Source of the DNA: Chloroflexota bacterium
GTDB lineage: Bacteria > Chloroflexota > Anaerolineae > Ardenticatenales > Ardenticatenaceae
NCBI GenBank assembly: GCA_003520455.1
Contig: DOUV01000988.1
Coordinates: 1 to 10,577, forward strand
Reading direction: 5' to 3'
Length of the DNA stretch: 10,577 bases
The position numbers and the translations under genes are program-made. The notes under the pieces were generated by a model. That model searched no databases, was not told where the DNA came from, and was given only the letters and a program-made list of their open reading frames with translations. Positions 1-6,531 of the stretch are shown piece by piece. Positions within the stretch are counted from its first letter, which is position 1; the number at the start of each line of letters is the position of its first letter.

Positions 1-21
1 CTCAAATTTCGCCTTCGCCAT
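1..21 (-). CDS. tuf: Elongation factor Tu, first seven codons (partial)
   Basis: The first seven codons read M-A-K-A-K-F-E, which matches the usual EF-Tu N-terminus. The rest of the gene lies beyond the left edge. A strong Shine-Dalgarno sequence (AAAAGGAG on the minus strand, complement at 31-38) sits 9 nt before the ATG. The gene follows fusA on the same strand, completing the classical rpsL-rpsG-fusA-tuf order. EF-Tu delivers aminoacyl-tRNA to the ribosome as a GTPase. The call rests on context plus seven residues, since none of the G motifs are inside the window. Confidence 0.85.
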
Positions 22-177
22 TGATCTCAACTCCTTTTACGGTTGAAGGTTACAGGTCGGAAGGTTGAAAGTTAAAGGTTGAAGCAGGGCATTTGCATTG
101 CTTTACGTTGTTCATCCACGATGAGACATCGAGTTGTCAGAGCACAACCTTCAACCTGTAACCTGCCAACCTGCCAA
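22..177 (-). repeat. fusA-tuf spacer: 7-nt repeats in two complementary arms
   Basis: The left arm is a run of 7-nt units on the plus strand: GGTTGAA (41), GGTTACA (48), GGTCGGA (55), AGGTTGAA (62), AGTTAAA (70), GGTTGAA (77). The right arm carries units of the opposite sense: ACCTTCA (147), ACCTGTA (154), ACCTGCC (161 and 169). GGTTACAGGT (48-57) is the exact reverse complement of 154-163, and GAAGGTT (60-66) of 146-152, so minus-strand RNA could form a 17-bp stem with a 2x1 internal loop. The enclosed loop is about 80 nt and contains a small hairpin (CGATG-AGA-CATCG, 119-131). The stem would span most of the space between the fusA stop and the tuf ribosome binding site. I see no gene or clear promoter here. 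A role in processing, re-initiation or termination is inference. Confidence 0.75.
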
Positions 178-2256
178 TTACCTGCGCTTCCCCAAGATAA
201 TTTCATCGGCAATGTTCTTGGGCAGCTGCGCGTAATGATCAAATTCCATCGTGAAGACGCCCCGACCGCGGGTCATCGAGCGCAGGTCGGTGGCGTAACC
301 AAACATCTCGGCCAGGGGAACCAGGGCATGAATCGCCTGGACGCCCTCACCCCGCGGCTCCATCCCCTCGATCTGGCCCCGGCGGGCGCTCAGATTCCCG
401 ATGACGTCGCCGGTGTACTCGTCCGGCGTCGTCACCTCGACCTTCATGATTGGCTCGAGCAGAACCGGTCCGGCCTTGGTGACCCCTTCCTTGAGGGCCA
501 GCGAGCCGGCGATCTTGTAGGCCATCTCGCTTGAGTCAACCTCGTGATACGAGCCATCCACCAACCGCGCGCGGATATCGACCATCGGGTACCCGGCAAT
601 CACACCATTGTTCATGGCCTCTTTGATACCCTCTTCGACCGCGGGAACGTACTCTTTCGGAATCGTGCCACCGGTGAGCTTGTTTTCAAAAGCGAAGCCC
701 TCGCCCGCCGGGAGCGGCTCGAACTCGACGATACAGTGGCCGTATTGGCCCTTCCCGCCCGTCTGACGGACGAAGCGCCCCTCAGCCTTGACCGGTCGCG
801 TGATGGTCTCACGGTAGGCCACCTGCGGGCGACCGATATTCGCCATCACCTTAAACTCGCGCAGCATCCGGTCTACGATCACTTCGAGGTGTAGCTCACC
901 CATACCGTAGATCAGAGTCTGACCGGTCTCGGGATCCGTCCGCACCTGGAAGGTCGGGTCCTCCTCTGCCAGGCGCCGCAGCGCCTCGCCCATCTTGTCC
1001 TGATCGCCCTTCGTCTTGGGCTCGATCGCGACGTTGATCACCGGCTCGGGGAACTTGATGCTCTCGAGCACGATGGGATGATCGGGGTCGGAGAGCGTGT
1101 CACCGGTCAAGGTCTGCTTTGGGCCAAGGATCGCGCCGATGTCACCGGCGCGGATCTCGGTAATGTCCTCGCGGCTGTTGGCGTGCAACCGCACCATGCG
1201 GCCGATGCGCTCGCGCTTCTCGCGGGTGCTGTTGAAAACGGTGTCGCCGCTCTTGAGCACGCCACTGTAAACGCGAACAAAAGCCAGGCGGCCGACAAAG
1301 GGGTCAGTCACGATCTTGAAGGCCAGGGCCGCCAGCGGCTCGTTGGGATCAGCCTTGTGCGTCAGGATGCGCGCCTCGTTGCGCGGCTCGTGGCCGACGA
1401 CGGGCGGCACATCCAGCGGCGAGGGCAGGTAATCGACGACGGCGTCGAGCACTGCCTGGACACCCTTATTTTTGAGCGCCGACCCACTCAACACCGGGAA
1501 GAATTTGTTGGCAATCACAGCCCGGCGTAGCGCCGCTTTGAGCTCGGCCTCGGTAATCTCCTCGCCTTCGAGGTACTTCAGCGTCAGCTCTTCGTCGGTT
1601 TCGGCAATCTTCTCGATGAGTTGCTCGCGGAGCTCGGCGACGATGTCAGCCAACGCAGCCGGCACCTCAGTGGCCTCACTGCGCGTGCCCAGATCATCCA
1701 AGAAGATCACGGCTTTGTTGGCAATCAGGTCGATGTGACCGCGATACTGATCCTCGGAACCGAGCGGGTAGTGAATCGGGAGCGGCGTGGCGTTGAGGCG
1801 CGTGCGGATCATCTCTACGGTACGCTCGAAGTTCGCGCCGACACGATCCATCTTGTTCACGAAGCAGATGCGGGGCACGCCATAGCGGTCGGCCTGGCGC
1901 CAGACCGTCTCCGACTGAGGCTCGACACCTGCCACAGCATCAAAAACCACAATACCGCCGTCGAGGACGCGCAAAGAACGCTGAACCTCGACCGTAAAGT
2001 CAATGTGGCCCGGCGTATCAATCAGGTTAACCTGATGATCCCGCCAGAAGGTCGTCGTCGCCGCGGCCGTGATCGTGATGCCGCGCTCACGTTCCTGCTC
2101 CATCCAGTCCATGGTCGCCGCACCCTCGTGCACCTCGCCCATGCGGTGGATCTTCTGCGTGTAGAACAAGATGCGCTCGCTCGTTGTCGTTTTTCCGGCA
2201 TCGATATGGGCAATGATGCCAATATTGCGAATCTTGTTCAGATTATTATCAGCCAT
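178..2256 (-). CDS. fusA: Elongation factor G
   Basis: This 692-residue protein is full length for EF-G, the GTPase that drives mRNA-tRNA translocation and, with RRF, recycles ribosomes in the cytoplasm. The G domain shows all the motifs: AHIDAGKT (16-23), RGITI (58-62), DTPGHIDF (80-87, with Ile where Val is usual), NKMD (134-137), and GSALKNKG around residue 260. Domains II to V follow, including the domain IV stretch GGKGQYGH typical of translocases. I chose the ATG at 2256 because [23 protein letters not shown] aligns with the normal EF-G N-terminus. A longer reading from 2298 adds 14 residues with no family support. The ribosome binding site is weak: GAGGA lies about 11 nt before the ATG, and a purine-rich GGGGAGAGGAA is further upstream. 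It lies 114 nt after rpsG, a spacer where I see no strong structure. It reads as EF-G itself rather than a tetracycline-protection paralogue. Confidence 0.97.
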   Translation of the reverse strand: MADNNLNKIRNIGIIAHIDAGKTTTSERILFYTQKIHRMGEVHEGAATMDWMEQERERGITITAAATTTFWRDHQVNLIDTPGHIDFTVEVQRSLRVLDGGIVVFDAVAGVEPQSETVWRQADRYGVPRICFVNKMDRVGANFERTVEMIRTRLNATPLPIHYPLGSEDQYRGHIDLIANKAVIFLDDLGTRSEATEVPAALADIVAELREQLIEKIAETDEELTLKYLEGEEITEAELKAALRRAVIANKFFPVLSGSALKNKGVQAVLDAVVDYLPSPLDVPPVVGHEPRNEARILTHKADPNEPLAALAFKIVTDPFVGRLAFVRVYSGVLKSGDTVFNSTREKRERIGRMVRLHANSREDITEIRAGDIGAILGPKQTLTGDTLSDPDHPIVLESIKFPEPVINVAIEPKTKGDQDKMGEALRRLAEEDPTFQVRTDPETGQTLIYGMGELHLEVIVDRMLREFKVMANIGRPQVAYRETITRPVKAEGRFVRQTGGKGQYGHCIVEFEPLPAGEGFAFENKLTGGTIPKEYVPAVEEGIKEAMNNGVIAGYPMVDIRARLVDGSYHEVDSSEMAYKIAGSLALKEGVTKAGPVLLEPIMKVEVTTPDEYTGDVIGNLSARRGQIEGMEPRGEGVQAIHALVPLAEMFGYATDLRSMTRGRGVFTMEFDHYAQLPKNIADEIILGKRR

Positions 2257-2370
2257 GTTTACTTCAATCCTCAATCCGGCCCGTTCCTCTCCCCTCACAC
2301 CTTCACTGTTCTCGACCCAAATGACAGCACATCGAGGATCGGGGGACTGGGAATCCCGGATCGGTTTCTA

Positions 2371-2841
2371 TTACCAGCGGAAATGGCTGTAGGCCTTGTT
2401 GGCCTCAGCCATTCGGTGTGTATCTTCCTTCTTCTTGACGGCACTGCCCGTGTTGTTGTAGGCATCCATCAATTCAGCCGCCAACTTCTGAGCCATGCTC
2501 TTCCCCGGGCGGTTACGGCTGGCCGTCACCAGCCAGCGCAGCGCCAGCGATTGGCGGCGGTCGCCGCGAATCTCGATCGGAATCTGGTACGTCGCACCAC
2601 CAACGCGACGAGGACGAACCTCGAGCATCGGCGTCACGTTGCGAACTGCCTGCTCAAAGACCTGAAGACCCGGCTGGCCCATGCGCGCCTCGATCAGATC
2701 GAGTGCGTCATAAAAAATGCTCTGCGCCACGCTCTTCTTACCACCCAGCATGAGCTTGTTAATGAAACGAGCCACCAGCTCGCTGTTGTATCTCGGATCG
2801 GGCGCAACTGGTCGCTCCGGTGCGCGTTCTCGTCTCGACAT
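2371..2841 (-). CDS. rpsG: 30S ribosomal protein S7
   Basis: The 156-residue product has the normal S7 length and nucleates assembly of the 30S head by binding the 3' domain of 16S rRNA. Recognisable stretches are the [24 protein letters not shown] block near residues 17-41, the beta-hairpin region with [20 protein letters not shown] (about 70-89), and the C-terminal [28 protein letters not shown] (complement 2849-2855) sits 7 nt before the ATG, a near-ideal site that fixes the start. The gene ends in a double stop (TAA TAG). In several bacteria S7 represses its own operon by binding the rpsL-rpsG spacer. The spacer here is long and highly structured, which would fit, but no binding site can be identified by eye. 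Confidence 0.97.
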   Translation of the reverse strand: MSRRERAPERPVAPDPRYNSELVARFINKLMLGGKKSVAQSIFYDALDLIEARMGQPGLQVFEQAVRNVTPMLEVRPRRVGGATYQIPIEIRGDRRQSLALRWLVTASRNRPGKSMAQKLAAELMDAYNNTGSAVKKKEDTHRMAEANKAYSHFRW

Positions 2842-3122
2842 AGCAGATCTCCTTTACAAAGCATTCAGCTCGCTGCAGTCCAGAATCCGGCTCCAGTCCG
2901 ATAGCGAAGCGCTGAACGCTCAAACAAAAATTCCCTCGCACGTGGAACCGTAACCGCAGACACAGCCTGGGCCAGCCGCAGGATCTGGCGGTCTTACACC
3001 AGACCACGGCTCCACCGCGAGGGAGCTTTCGAAAGCTCTAATGTAGGCGCGGACGACGCCTCGCCCTTCCGAAGAGTCTGCGGTTCTTGTAGCTCTTCCG
3101 CTACAGCGGAACCAGCTATCGT
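2842..3122 (-). promoter_or_regulatory. Structured rpsL-rpsG spacer (candidate cis-regulatory RNA)
   Basis: This 281-nt gap has no convincing ORF and several inverted repeats. TCCCTCGC plus GTGGA (2932-2939, 2942-2946) pairs with TCCAC plus GCGAGGGA (3011-3015, 3017-3024), giving 13 bp with one small internal loop. AACCGCAGAC (2952-2961) is the exact reverse complement of 3076-3085. GAGCTT-TCGA-AAGCTC (3023-3038) is a perfect palindrome. Near the rpsL stop, two hairpins are mutually exclusive: TTCCGC/GCGGAA (3096-3101/3106-3111), or GGTTC plus TGTAGC (3082-3086, 3088-3093) with GCTACA plus GAACC (3100-3105, 3109-3113). Several of these pairings compete, as in a regulatory leader. Autoregulation by S7 is known for the equivalent E. 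coli spacer, but assigning it here is inference. Confidence 0.55.
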
Positions 3123-3566
3123 TTAGCGTTTCTTGGTCGCTGCCGGCTGGCCGGCCTTCGGGCGCTTCGTCCCGTACTTGCTGCGGCCGCGCTGGCGGTT
3201 CTCAACGCCGCCGCTATCCAGAGCACCACGAACAATGTGATACCGTACGCCCGGCAGATCCTTCACCCGGCCACCGCGCACGAGCACAACCGAGTGCTCC
3301 TGCAGACCGTGGCCCTCACCCGGGATGTAGGCCGTTACCTCAATACCGTTGGTGAGACGCACACGGGCAATCTTGCGCAGCGCTGAGTTGGGCTTCTTGG
3401 GCGTCATCGTACGAACTTGGGTGCAGACGCCTCGCTTCTGAGGCGCACCCTTGATTCGCTGCTGGCGTCCCTTCAGGGCGTTGTAGTTGTACCGCAGTGC
3501 TGGCGCCTTGCTCTTCTTCCGGCCAGCCGCCCGGCCCTTGCGCACCAACTGATTGATGGTCGGCAC
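3123..3566 (-). CDS. rpsL: 30S ribosomal protein S12
   Basis: The 147-residue protein is S12, which lines the decoding centre. The start is the GTG at 3566 ([11 protein letters not shown]), which matches the universal S12 N-terminus, with GAGG about 6 nt upstream. An ATG 48 nt further out would add 16 residues foreign to the family. [11 protein letters not shown] (55-65) and [12 protein letters not shown] are intact, with the wild-type lysines associated with streptomycin sensitivity. Between PAL and PQKRGVC there is an insertion ([17 protein letters not shown]) compared with the short E. coli and Thermus forms. Firmicutes S12 has a similar long form, so this is a lineage trait. The C-terminus adds a basic tail ending ATKKR. 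It is the first gene of the str operon. Confidence 0.97.
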   Translation of the reverse strand: MPTINQLVRKGRAAGRKKSKAPALRYNYNALKGRQQRIKGAPQKRGVCTQVRTMTPKKPNSALRKIARVRLTNGIEVTAYIPGEGHGLQEHSVVLVRGGRVKDLPGVRYHIVRGALDSGGVENRQRGRSKYGTKRPKAGQPAATKKR

Positions 3567-3596
3567 TGAAATCCTCGCTGTCTCTTCACATGAACA

Positions 3597-3624
3597 GACG
3601 GCCGCCTCGTGCATCTCGGCCGTC
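3597..3624 (-). promoter_or_regulatory. Leader hairpin upstream of rpsL
   Basis: GACGGCCG (3597-3604) and CGGCCGTC (3617-3624) form a perfect 8-bp GC-rich stem with a 12-nt loop. It lies in the predicted rpsL leader, about 30 nt before the GTG start. No U tract follows it in the minus direction, so it looks like a structural leader element rather than a terminator. No family assigned. Confidence 0.5.
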
Positions 3625-3672
3625 CGCTCTCGGTTACTTCCACACTTACGTGGTCCCGACAGGGAAGGAGCG

Positions 3673-3694
3673 CCCCATCGGGCTCACGATGGGG
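3673..3694 (-). promoter_or_regulatory. Palindrome at the str transcription start (operator-like)
   Basis: CCCCATCG (3673-3680) and CGATGGGG (3687-3694) are perfect 8-bp inverted arms with a 6-nt centre. The palindrome begins one base after the -10 element of the predicted str promoter and covers the expected start site (about 3687-3690). The RNA would therefore lack most of one arm. That favours a protein-binding DNA site, or an effect on initiation, over an RNA hairpin. The regulator is unknown. Confidence 0.45.
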
Positions 3695-3695
3695 A

Positions 3696-3724
3696 ATAAT
3701 ATCACACGGCGGCACATCTGTCAA
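3696..3724 (-). promoter_or_regulatory. Promoter of the str operon
   Basis: On the minus strand the -35 is a perfect TTGACA (complement 3719-3724). A 17-nt spacer follows, then TATTAT (complement 3696-3701) preceded by TGA, giving an extended -10. The predicted start is near 3689, about 120 nt before rpsL. Sequence quality and position are what is expected for a strong housekeeping-sigma promoter of a ribosomal protein operon. Confidence 0.8.
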
Positions 3725-3886
3725 ATGAATTTGAGGTCTGAAAGCAGCGTCCCAGAGGAGTCGCGCGAAACGTGGGGGAAAGAGCTTTGCTCGCTACTCC
3801 TCAGTTCGGAACAATCCCCTCGCGCCTGACCACAAGGACTCGGCACAGGCAACCGTTCCTTTCGTCAAGGCCAGGGAGACGACACG

Positions 3887-3915
3887 AAATGGTGGGATCC
3901 ACCGTCCCATCATTT
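3887..3915 (-). terminator. Probable terminator after the DUF3054-like gene
   Basis: The arms AAATGGTGGGA (3887-3897) and TCCCATCATTT (3905-3915) are complementary at 10 of 11 positions around a 7-nt loop, 11 nt beyond the stop codon. The minus-strand RNA ends the stem in CAUUU. The U tract is short, so efficiency is uncertain. Near symmetry means it could work in both directions and insulate the str promoter. Confidence 0.5.
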
Positions 3916-3926
3916 GACCCTGGGCC

Positions 3927-4349
3927 TCACCGCCGCCATAACCATGCAAACACACTGCGCCATCCGACGAGCAACACCAGGTTCGTGACGCCGGTGATCA
4001 GGGCGAAGATCAACGGGACACCCCGCTGCAGCGCGAGCGCGCGCAGCAGCAGGGCCGCCGGCCAGACCAGGAGCCAGCCCAGGGCGGTGCGCCCGGCCAT
4101 CCGCGCCGGCCCCAGTTCAGTGCCAAAGGTGCCCGTAACCGGGCTGATCAGGAACCACGCCGCGATGAAGGGCACCGCTGTGCCCAGTGTCTGGGCGATC
4201 GCGTCGAGCCCAGCAGCCTCCGCGTGGCTGCGGCGGCCGATCCAGGCAAACACCACAAACGCGATGACGTCGCCGATCACCAGGAGTGCCGTGTATACGA
4301 GCGATGCCTGGCGATGGGTGGTGTGGCGACTCGGTTGCGCCCGGTCCAT
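3927..4349 (-). CDS. DUF3054-like four-helix membrane protein
   Basis: The 140-residue product is very hydrophobic, with four likely membrane helices at about 17-36, 51-69, 88-105 and 112-135. The loop after helix 1 reads GRRSHAEA, helix 1 contains GD (26-27), and helix 3 carries RTALGWLLVWPAALLLR. This pattern and length resemble the DUF3054 family of small integral membrane proteins, whose function is unknown; the assignment is from memory of the family. I chose the ATG at 4349 because AAGGAG (complement 4356-4361) lies 6 nt upstream. A TTG five codons earlier falls inside that ribosome binding site. The leader contains a 7-bp hairpin (4378-4396). It is flanked by a terminator-like hairpin and by the damaged hydrolase gene, so it is probably transcribed alone. 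Confidence 0.7.
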   Translation of the reverse strand: MDRAQPSRHTTHRQASLVYTALLVIGDVIAFVVFAWIGRRSHAEAAGLDAIAQTLGTAVPFIAAWFLISPVTGTFGTELGPARMAGRTALGWLLVWPAALLLRALALQRGVPLIFALITGVTNLVLLVGWRSVFAWLWRR

Positions 4350-4377
4350 CGATTGCTCCTTCAACCAACTGCTTCAC

Positions 4378-4396
4378 TGTGGCCGCCGGGGCCACA
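4378..4396 (-). promoter_or_regulatory. Leader hairpin before the DUF3054-like gene
   Basis: TGTGGCC (4378-4384) and GGCCACA (4390-4396) form a perfect 7-bp stem with a 5-nt loop, 17 nt upstream of the ribosome binding site. There is no U tract after it. Function unknown. Confidence 0.4.
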
Positions 4397-4436
4397 ACGA
4401 ATTTCGCTGCTTTCTCGAGTCGTGAGTGTCGCCATG

Positions 4437-4465
4437 ATGATACTGATGCGCGACGCACCCACCAA
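4437..4465 (-). promoter_or_regulatory. Weak candidate promoter for the DUF3054-like gene
   Basis: On the minus strand TTGGTG (complement 4460-4465), a 17-nt spacer and TATCAT (complement 4437-4442) form a possible promoter. The -10 matches 5 of 6 consensus bases and the -35 only 3 of 6. It is the best candidate I see between the hydrolase gene and this gene. Confidence 0.25.
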
Positions 4466-4593
4466 TCCAGACCCCGGCCGGCTTAAACAGCCGCCCCGAG
4501 GTTCCCGCACTGCGCCCGGAGCCATGGGGGCCTGGGATCATACTCGCCCAACGGGCTCGCGACCGTGTGATCCTCAACCATGCGCGCCATGAC

Positions 4594-4623
4594 TCGACTC
4601 ACCTTTCGCAGTCGGTGAGTCGA
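4594..4623 (-). terminator. Hairpin over the ancestral stop of the hydrolase gene
   Basis: TCGACTCACC (4594-4603) and GGTGAGTCGA (4614-4623) are perfect 10-bp arms with a 10-nt loop. On the minus strand the hairpin spans the TGA (4599-4601) that ends the conserved C-terminal frame of the metallo-beta-lactamase-fold gene. A hairpin exactly there supports that frame as the original 3' end. No U tract follows, so termination is only probable. Confidence 0.45.
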
Positions 4624-5269
4624 CCGGCCAGCCACTCGATACGCCGCGCCAGGTCGGCGAGCCGCTGGGGAGCGCGGTGGCCCTCAACATACCAGGCAGC
4701 GCCCAGGTCGTAGAGACGGTGGAGCATGACCAGGATGGAGGCATCGTCCCAGCCGGCCCTCGGGCCGCGGCCGTAGGGCGCATCGCCCAGGAAGAGAAGC
4801 AGACCTCGATCCCGGCCAGCGTCGCGCACCATTCGGTCTCGAAGGTCTCGCTGGCCGGCAAGGCGCGAAAGCTGGCGAAGTCGGGAATAGCCGCTCGAAT
4901 GGCACGAGCGATCGATGCGTAGCTGGGTCGCACGGCAGCCAGCTCGGCCAGGTAACTCTCGCTCCATGGCTCCTCGGCCATGCGCCGCATGTGCTCCTGT
5001 GCGCCCACATGGGCCACAATCTGCGTGCCCGCTGGGAAGGCGCAGGCACCGAAGTGGTGGTCCCAGTGGTGATGGGTCACCAGGAGTGCTCGCACCGGTG
5101 CGGCACCGATGGCCGCCAACCCGGCCTGCAGCTCGGCGCCCTGCGTAGGGCCGTTGCCCGGATCGACCACCAGCGTGCCCTCAGGTGTGACAACGGCCCC
5201 CAGCCAGGGGCGGGTTCGAGTGATGTCGCCGGGCAAGACCCAGCAGTGTTCGGTCAGGCGCTCGAGCAT
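4599..5269 (-). pseudogene. Metallo-beta-lactamase-fold hydrolase, disrupted by internal deletion/frameshift
   Basis: From the ATG at 5269 the frame gives a normal MBL-fold N-terminal half: VVTPEGTLVVDPG (26-38) and the metal motif HHHWDHH (HxHxDH at 66-71). After about A-G-I-E-V (152-156, near 4802) the frame turns into low-complexity sequence that stops at 4574. The family-like C-terminal half continues in another frame: LLFLGDAPYGRG..GWDD..WYVEGHRAP, ending with TGA at 4599. That half contains the later metal ligands, Asp in LGDA and His in EGHR. The segment that should lie between, with the third metal motif (Gly-x-His-type), is missing. I estimate 20-30 residues lost plus a net shift of one base. 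The family hydrolyses thioesters, lactones or similar bonds using two metals, and the substrate here is unknown. The likely explanations are a decayed gene or a sequence/assembly error. The ribosome binding site is weak (GAAAG). Confidence 0.7.
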
Positions 5270-5296
5270 CAGAACATACTTTCATGACAACATCGC

Positions 5297-5315
5297 GCCG
5301 CCCTCGCGGGGCGGC
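5297..5315 (-). terminator. GC hairpin after the acyl-CoA synthetase operon
   Basis: GCCGCCC (5297-5303) and GGGCGGC (5309-5315) are perfect 7-bp arms around a 5-nt loop. It lies 26 nt after the stop of the 40-residue gene and about 28 nt before the hydrolase start. No U tract follows, so it could be a terminator or part of the hydrolase leader. Confidence 0.4.
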
Positions 5316-5341
5316 CCAAGTGTGTCCCCGAGAGAAGGCGC

Positions 5342-5464
5342 TCAGCCCTGGGCGCGGCGCGCTTCCAGCAGGTAGGCTTCAATGGTATCGCGGAGCAACA
5401 GGCCCACGAGCGCCACCGCCGCGAGCAAAACGAGCCGGAGCCAGAAGGACCGGCCTATCCTCAC
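5342..5464 (-). CDS. 40-residue single-helix membrane protein
   Basis: The GTG at 5464-5462 overlaps the TGA stop of the upstream ATPase gene in a GTGA arrangement, typical of translational coupling. A GGGGCGG stretch just before it could serve as ribosome binding site. The product reads M-R-I-G-R-S-F-W-L-R, then a hydrophobic helix (about residues 8-24, LRLVLLAAVALVGLLLR), then the charged tail DTIEAYLLEARRAQG. The positive N-terminus suggests the N-end inside. I do not recognise a family. The coding case rests on the overlap, the clean helix, and its position as last gene of the operon before a hairpin. It might anchor or regulate the ATPase or synthetase at the membrane, but that is inference. 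It is too short for most gene callers. Confidence 0.6.
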   Translation of the reverse strand: MRIGRSFWLRLVLLAAVALVGLLLRDTIEAYLLEARRAQG

Positions 5465-6531
5465 TGTCCGCCCCACAGCACCGCATCCAGCCGCGAGAAG
5501 TCCATGCGCCCCTCGAAGAGCCGGATGAAGCGGCGGAGTTTCTGGGGTTGGTGAAAGCGAATCTTGCCAAAGTACTGTTCGGCGATCTCGACGGTCGTCA
5601 AGGTATCGTGCCGCACAACAACGATCGGAACACCCACTTCCTCGGCCCGCCCCAGAATCACAGGGCTGGGCTGAAGATTCCCGGTCAGGATCATACATTT
5701 GGTGGAGGTCTCGAGAGCCGCAAGTTGGATATCCGGGCGGTCTCCCCCGGTGATGACAGCCTTGTTCGGCTTGCGCCGGAAATAGCTGAGGGCACTGTCT
5801 ACGCTCATTGCCCCGACGGACAGATTTTCGACCAGCTCATCGAGGTGCTCATGTGCCGTCAGAACCGTACCGCCCAAAACCTCGGCCAACTCGCGAACAC
5901 TCATAGCCCCAAGAATTTTCTCCTCGGGGATCACCGCCAGCACCGGCACGCCGCGTGCGGCCAGCACCTGACTGAATGCCCCTTGCGCGAAGGTCTCGCG
6001 GCTCTTGGGCACTGCGTTAAGGACGACGCCGGCCACACGGGCGCCCAGCATCCCGCGGACCCAGAGGATCTCATCTGCCACGAAGACGCTGCCCCAGCGG
6101 GCGACCACCAGCACTCTGGCGTCCAGCATCTCGACGAGGGAGCGGGCGTCGAGGCCAAACAGGGTACCCTCGACCGGCGTCGTCCCACCCTCCACAAGGG
6201 TCAGGTCAGCTTCAGCCGCAACCGCAGCGAACCGGCGTCTAATCTCATCGCGGCCATCGAGTGGCTCGCCGGTCTCCACGACCTCGCGCACGGTCTCGGG
6301 GGTCAGGGCAAAGGACGAAAGCTCGGTGACAGACTGGGGCAGATTGAGAACCGCACGCACGAATTGCGCGTCCTGGTCGACGAGCCGTCCGGCCTCGGCC
6401 ACGACAGTGGTGCTGATTGGTTTGAACCAGGCCACACGCCGTCCCTGCTCCTGGTAGCGCTGCCCCAGTGCCACCGCAACGGCGGTCTTACCGCTATTTG
6501 GGCTGGTCGAGAGTAGATACAGTGTCGCCAT
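5461..6531 (-). CDS. BioD-like P-loop ATPase with DRTGG domain (phosphotransacetylase N-terminal type)
   Basis: The 356-residue protein has two parts. Residues 1-205 form a dethiobiotin-synthetase-like P-loop NTPase: STSPNSGKT (8-16) is the nucleotide loop, FKPIS (36-40) and VEGGTTPV (113-120) are the BioD-type switch stretches, and VVLNAVP (169-175) is a late strand. About 206-320 is a DRTGG domain, with TGGDRPDI at 261-268 and ILTGN at 281-285. Long phosphotransacetylases carry the same two domains before their catalytic domain, which is absent here, so it should not itself make acetyl phosphate. The start is the ATG at 6531 with AGGGGAG 8 nt upstream; a longer reading from 6606 would translate the repeat-filled spacer. 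It lies 97 nt after the ADP-forming acetyl-CoA synthetase gene and overlaps the next gene. A nucleotide- or metabolite-sensing role is inferred. Confidence 0.85.
   Translation of the reverse strand: MATLYLLSTSPNSGKTAVAVALGQRYQEQGRRVAWFKPISTTVVAEAGRLVDQDAQFVRAVLNLPQSVTELSSFALTPETVREVVETGEPLDGRDEIRRRFAAVAAEADLTLVEGGTTPVEGTLFGLDARSLVEMLDARVLVVARWGSVFVADEILWVRGMLGARVAGVVLNAVPKSRETFAQGAFSQVLAARGVPVLAVIPEEKILGAMSVRELAEVLGGTVLTAHEHLDELVENLSVGAMSVDSALSYFRRKPNKAVITGGDRPDIQLAALETSTKCMILTGNLQPSPVILGRAEEVGVPIVVVRHDTLTTVEIAEQYFGKIRFHQPQKLRRFIRLFEGRMDFSRLDAVLWGGQ

Larger units (their letters stand above)
3567..3926. other. Gene-free stretch between rpsL and the DUF3054-like gene
   Basis: These 360 bases hold, in plus-strand order, the rpsL leader with its hairpin, the palindrome and promoter of the str operon, a further inverted repeat (GAGGAGT at 3755-3761 with ACTCCTC at 3796-3802, extendable to 10 of 11 pairs), and a terminator-like hairpin for the gene on the right (3887-3915). 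I see no coding region in any frame with family features, and no tRNA. Confidence 0.6.

Noticed and set aside
41..175. CRISPR-like repeats
   Set aside because: Units are 7 nt, degenerate and contiguous, with no spacers of uniform length and no cas genes.
1621..2904. 427-codon open frame on the plus strand across fusA and rpsG
   Set aside because: Antisense to two certain ribosomal-function genes, crosses their spacer, and has no family features; it is a by-product of GC-rich codon bias.
3479..3531. Insertion in S12 as a novel feature
   Set aside because: Long-form S12 proteins with an insertion at this place are normal in Firmicutes and other groups.
3567..3614. N-terminal extension of S12 from the ATG at 3614
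   Set aside because: The 16 extra residues are unlike S12, and the GTG at 3566 with GAGG upstream gives the family N-terminus exactly.
4374..4577. 67-codon minus-strand frame between the hydrolase and DUF3054-like genes
   Set aside because: No ribosome binding site, biased composition, and it covers the probable promoter of the next gene.
5284..6516. 410-codon open frame on the plus strand
   Set aside because: Antisense to the DRTGG ATPase gene and the spacer beyond it, without recognisable domains or a ribosome binding site.
5461..6531. Dethiobiotin synthetase (bioD) or phosphotransacetylase (pta) call
   Set aside because: The C-terminal DRTGG domain excludes a simple BioD, and the transferase domain needed for Pta is missing; no biotin genes are nearby.
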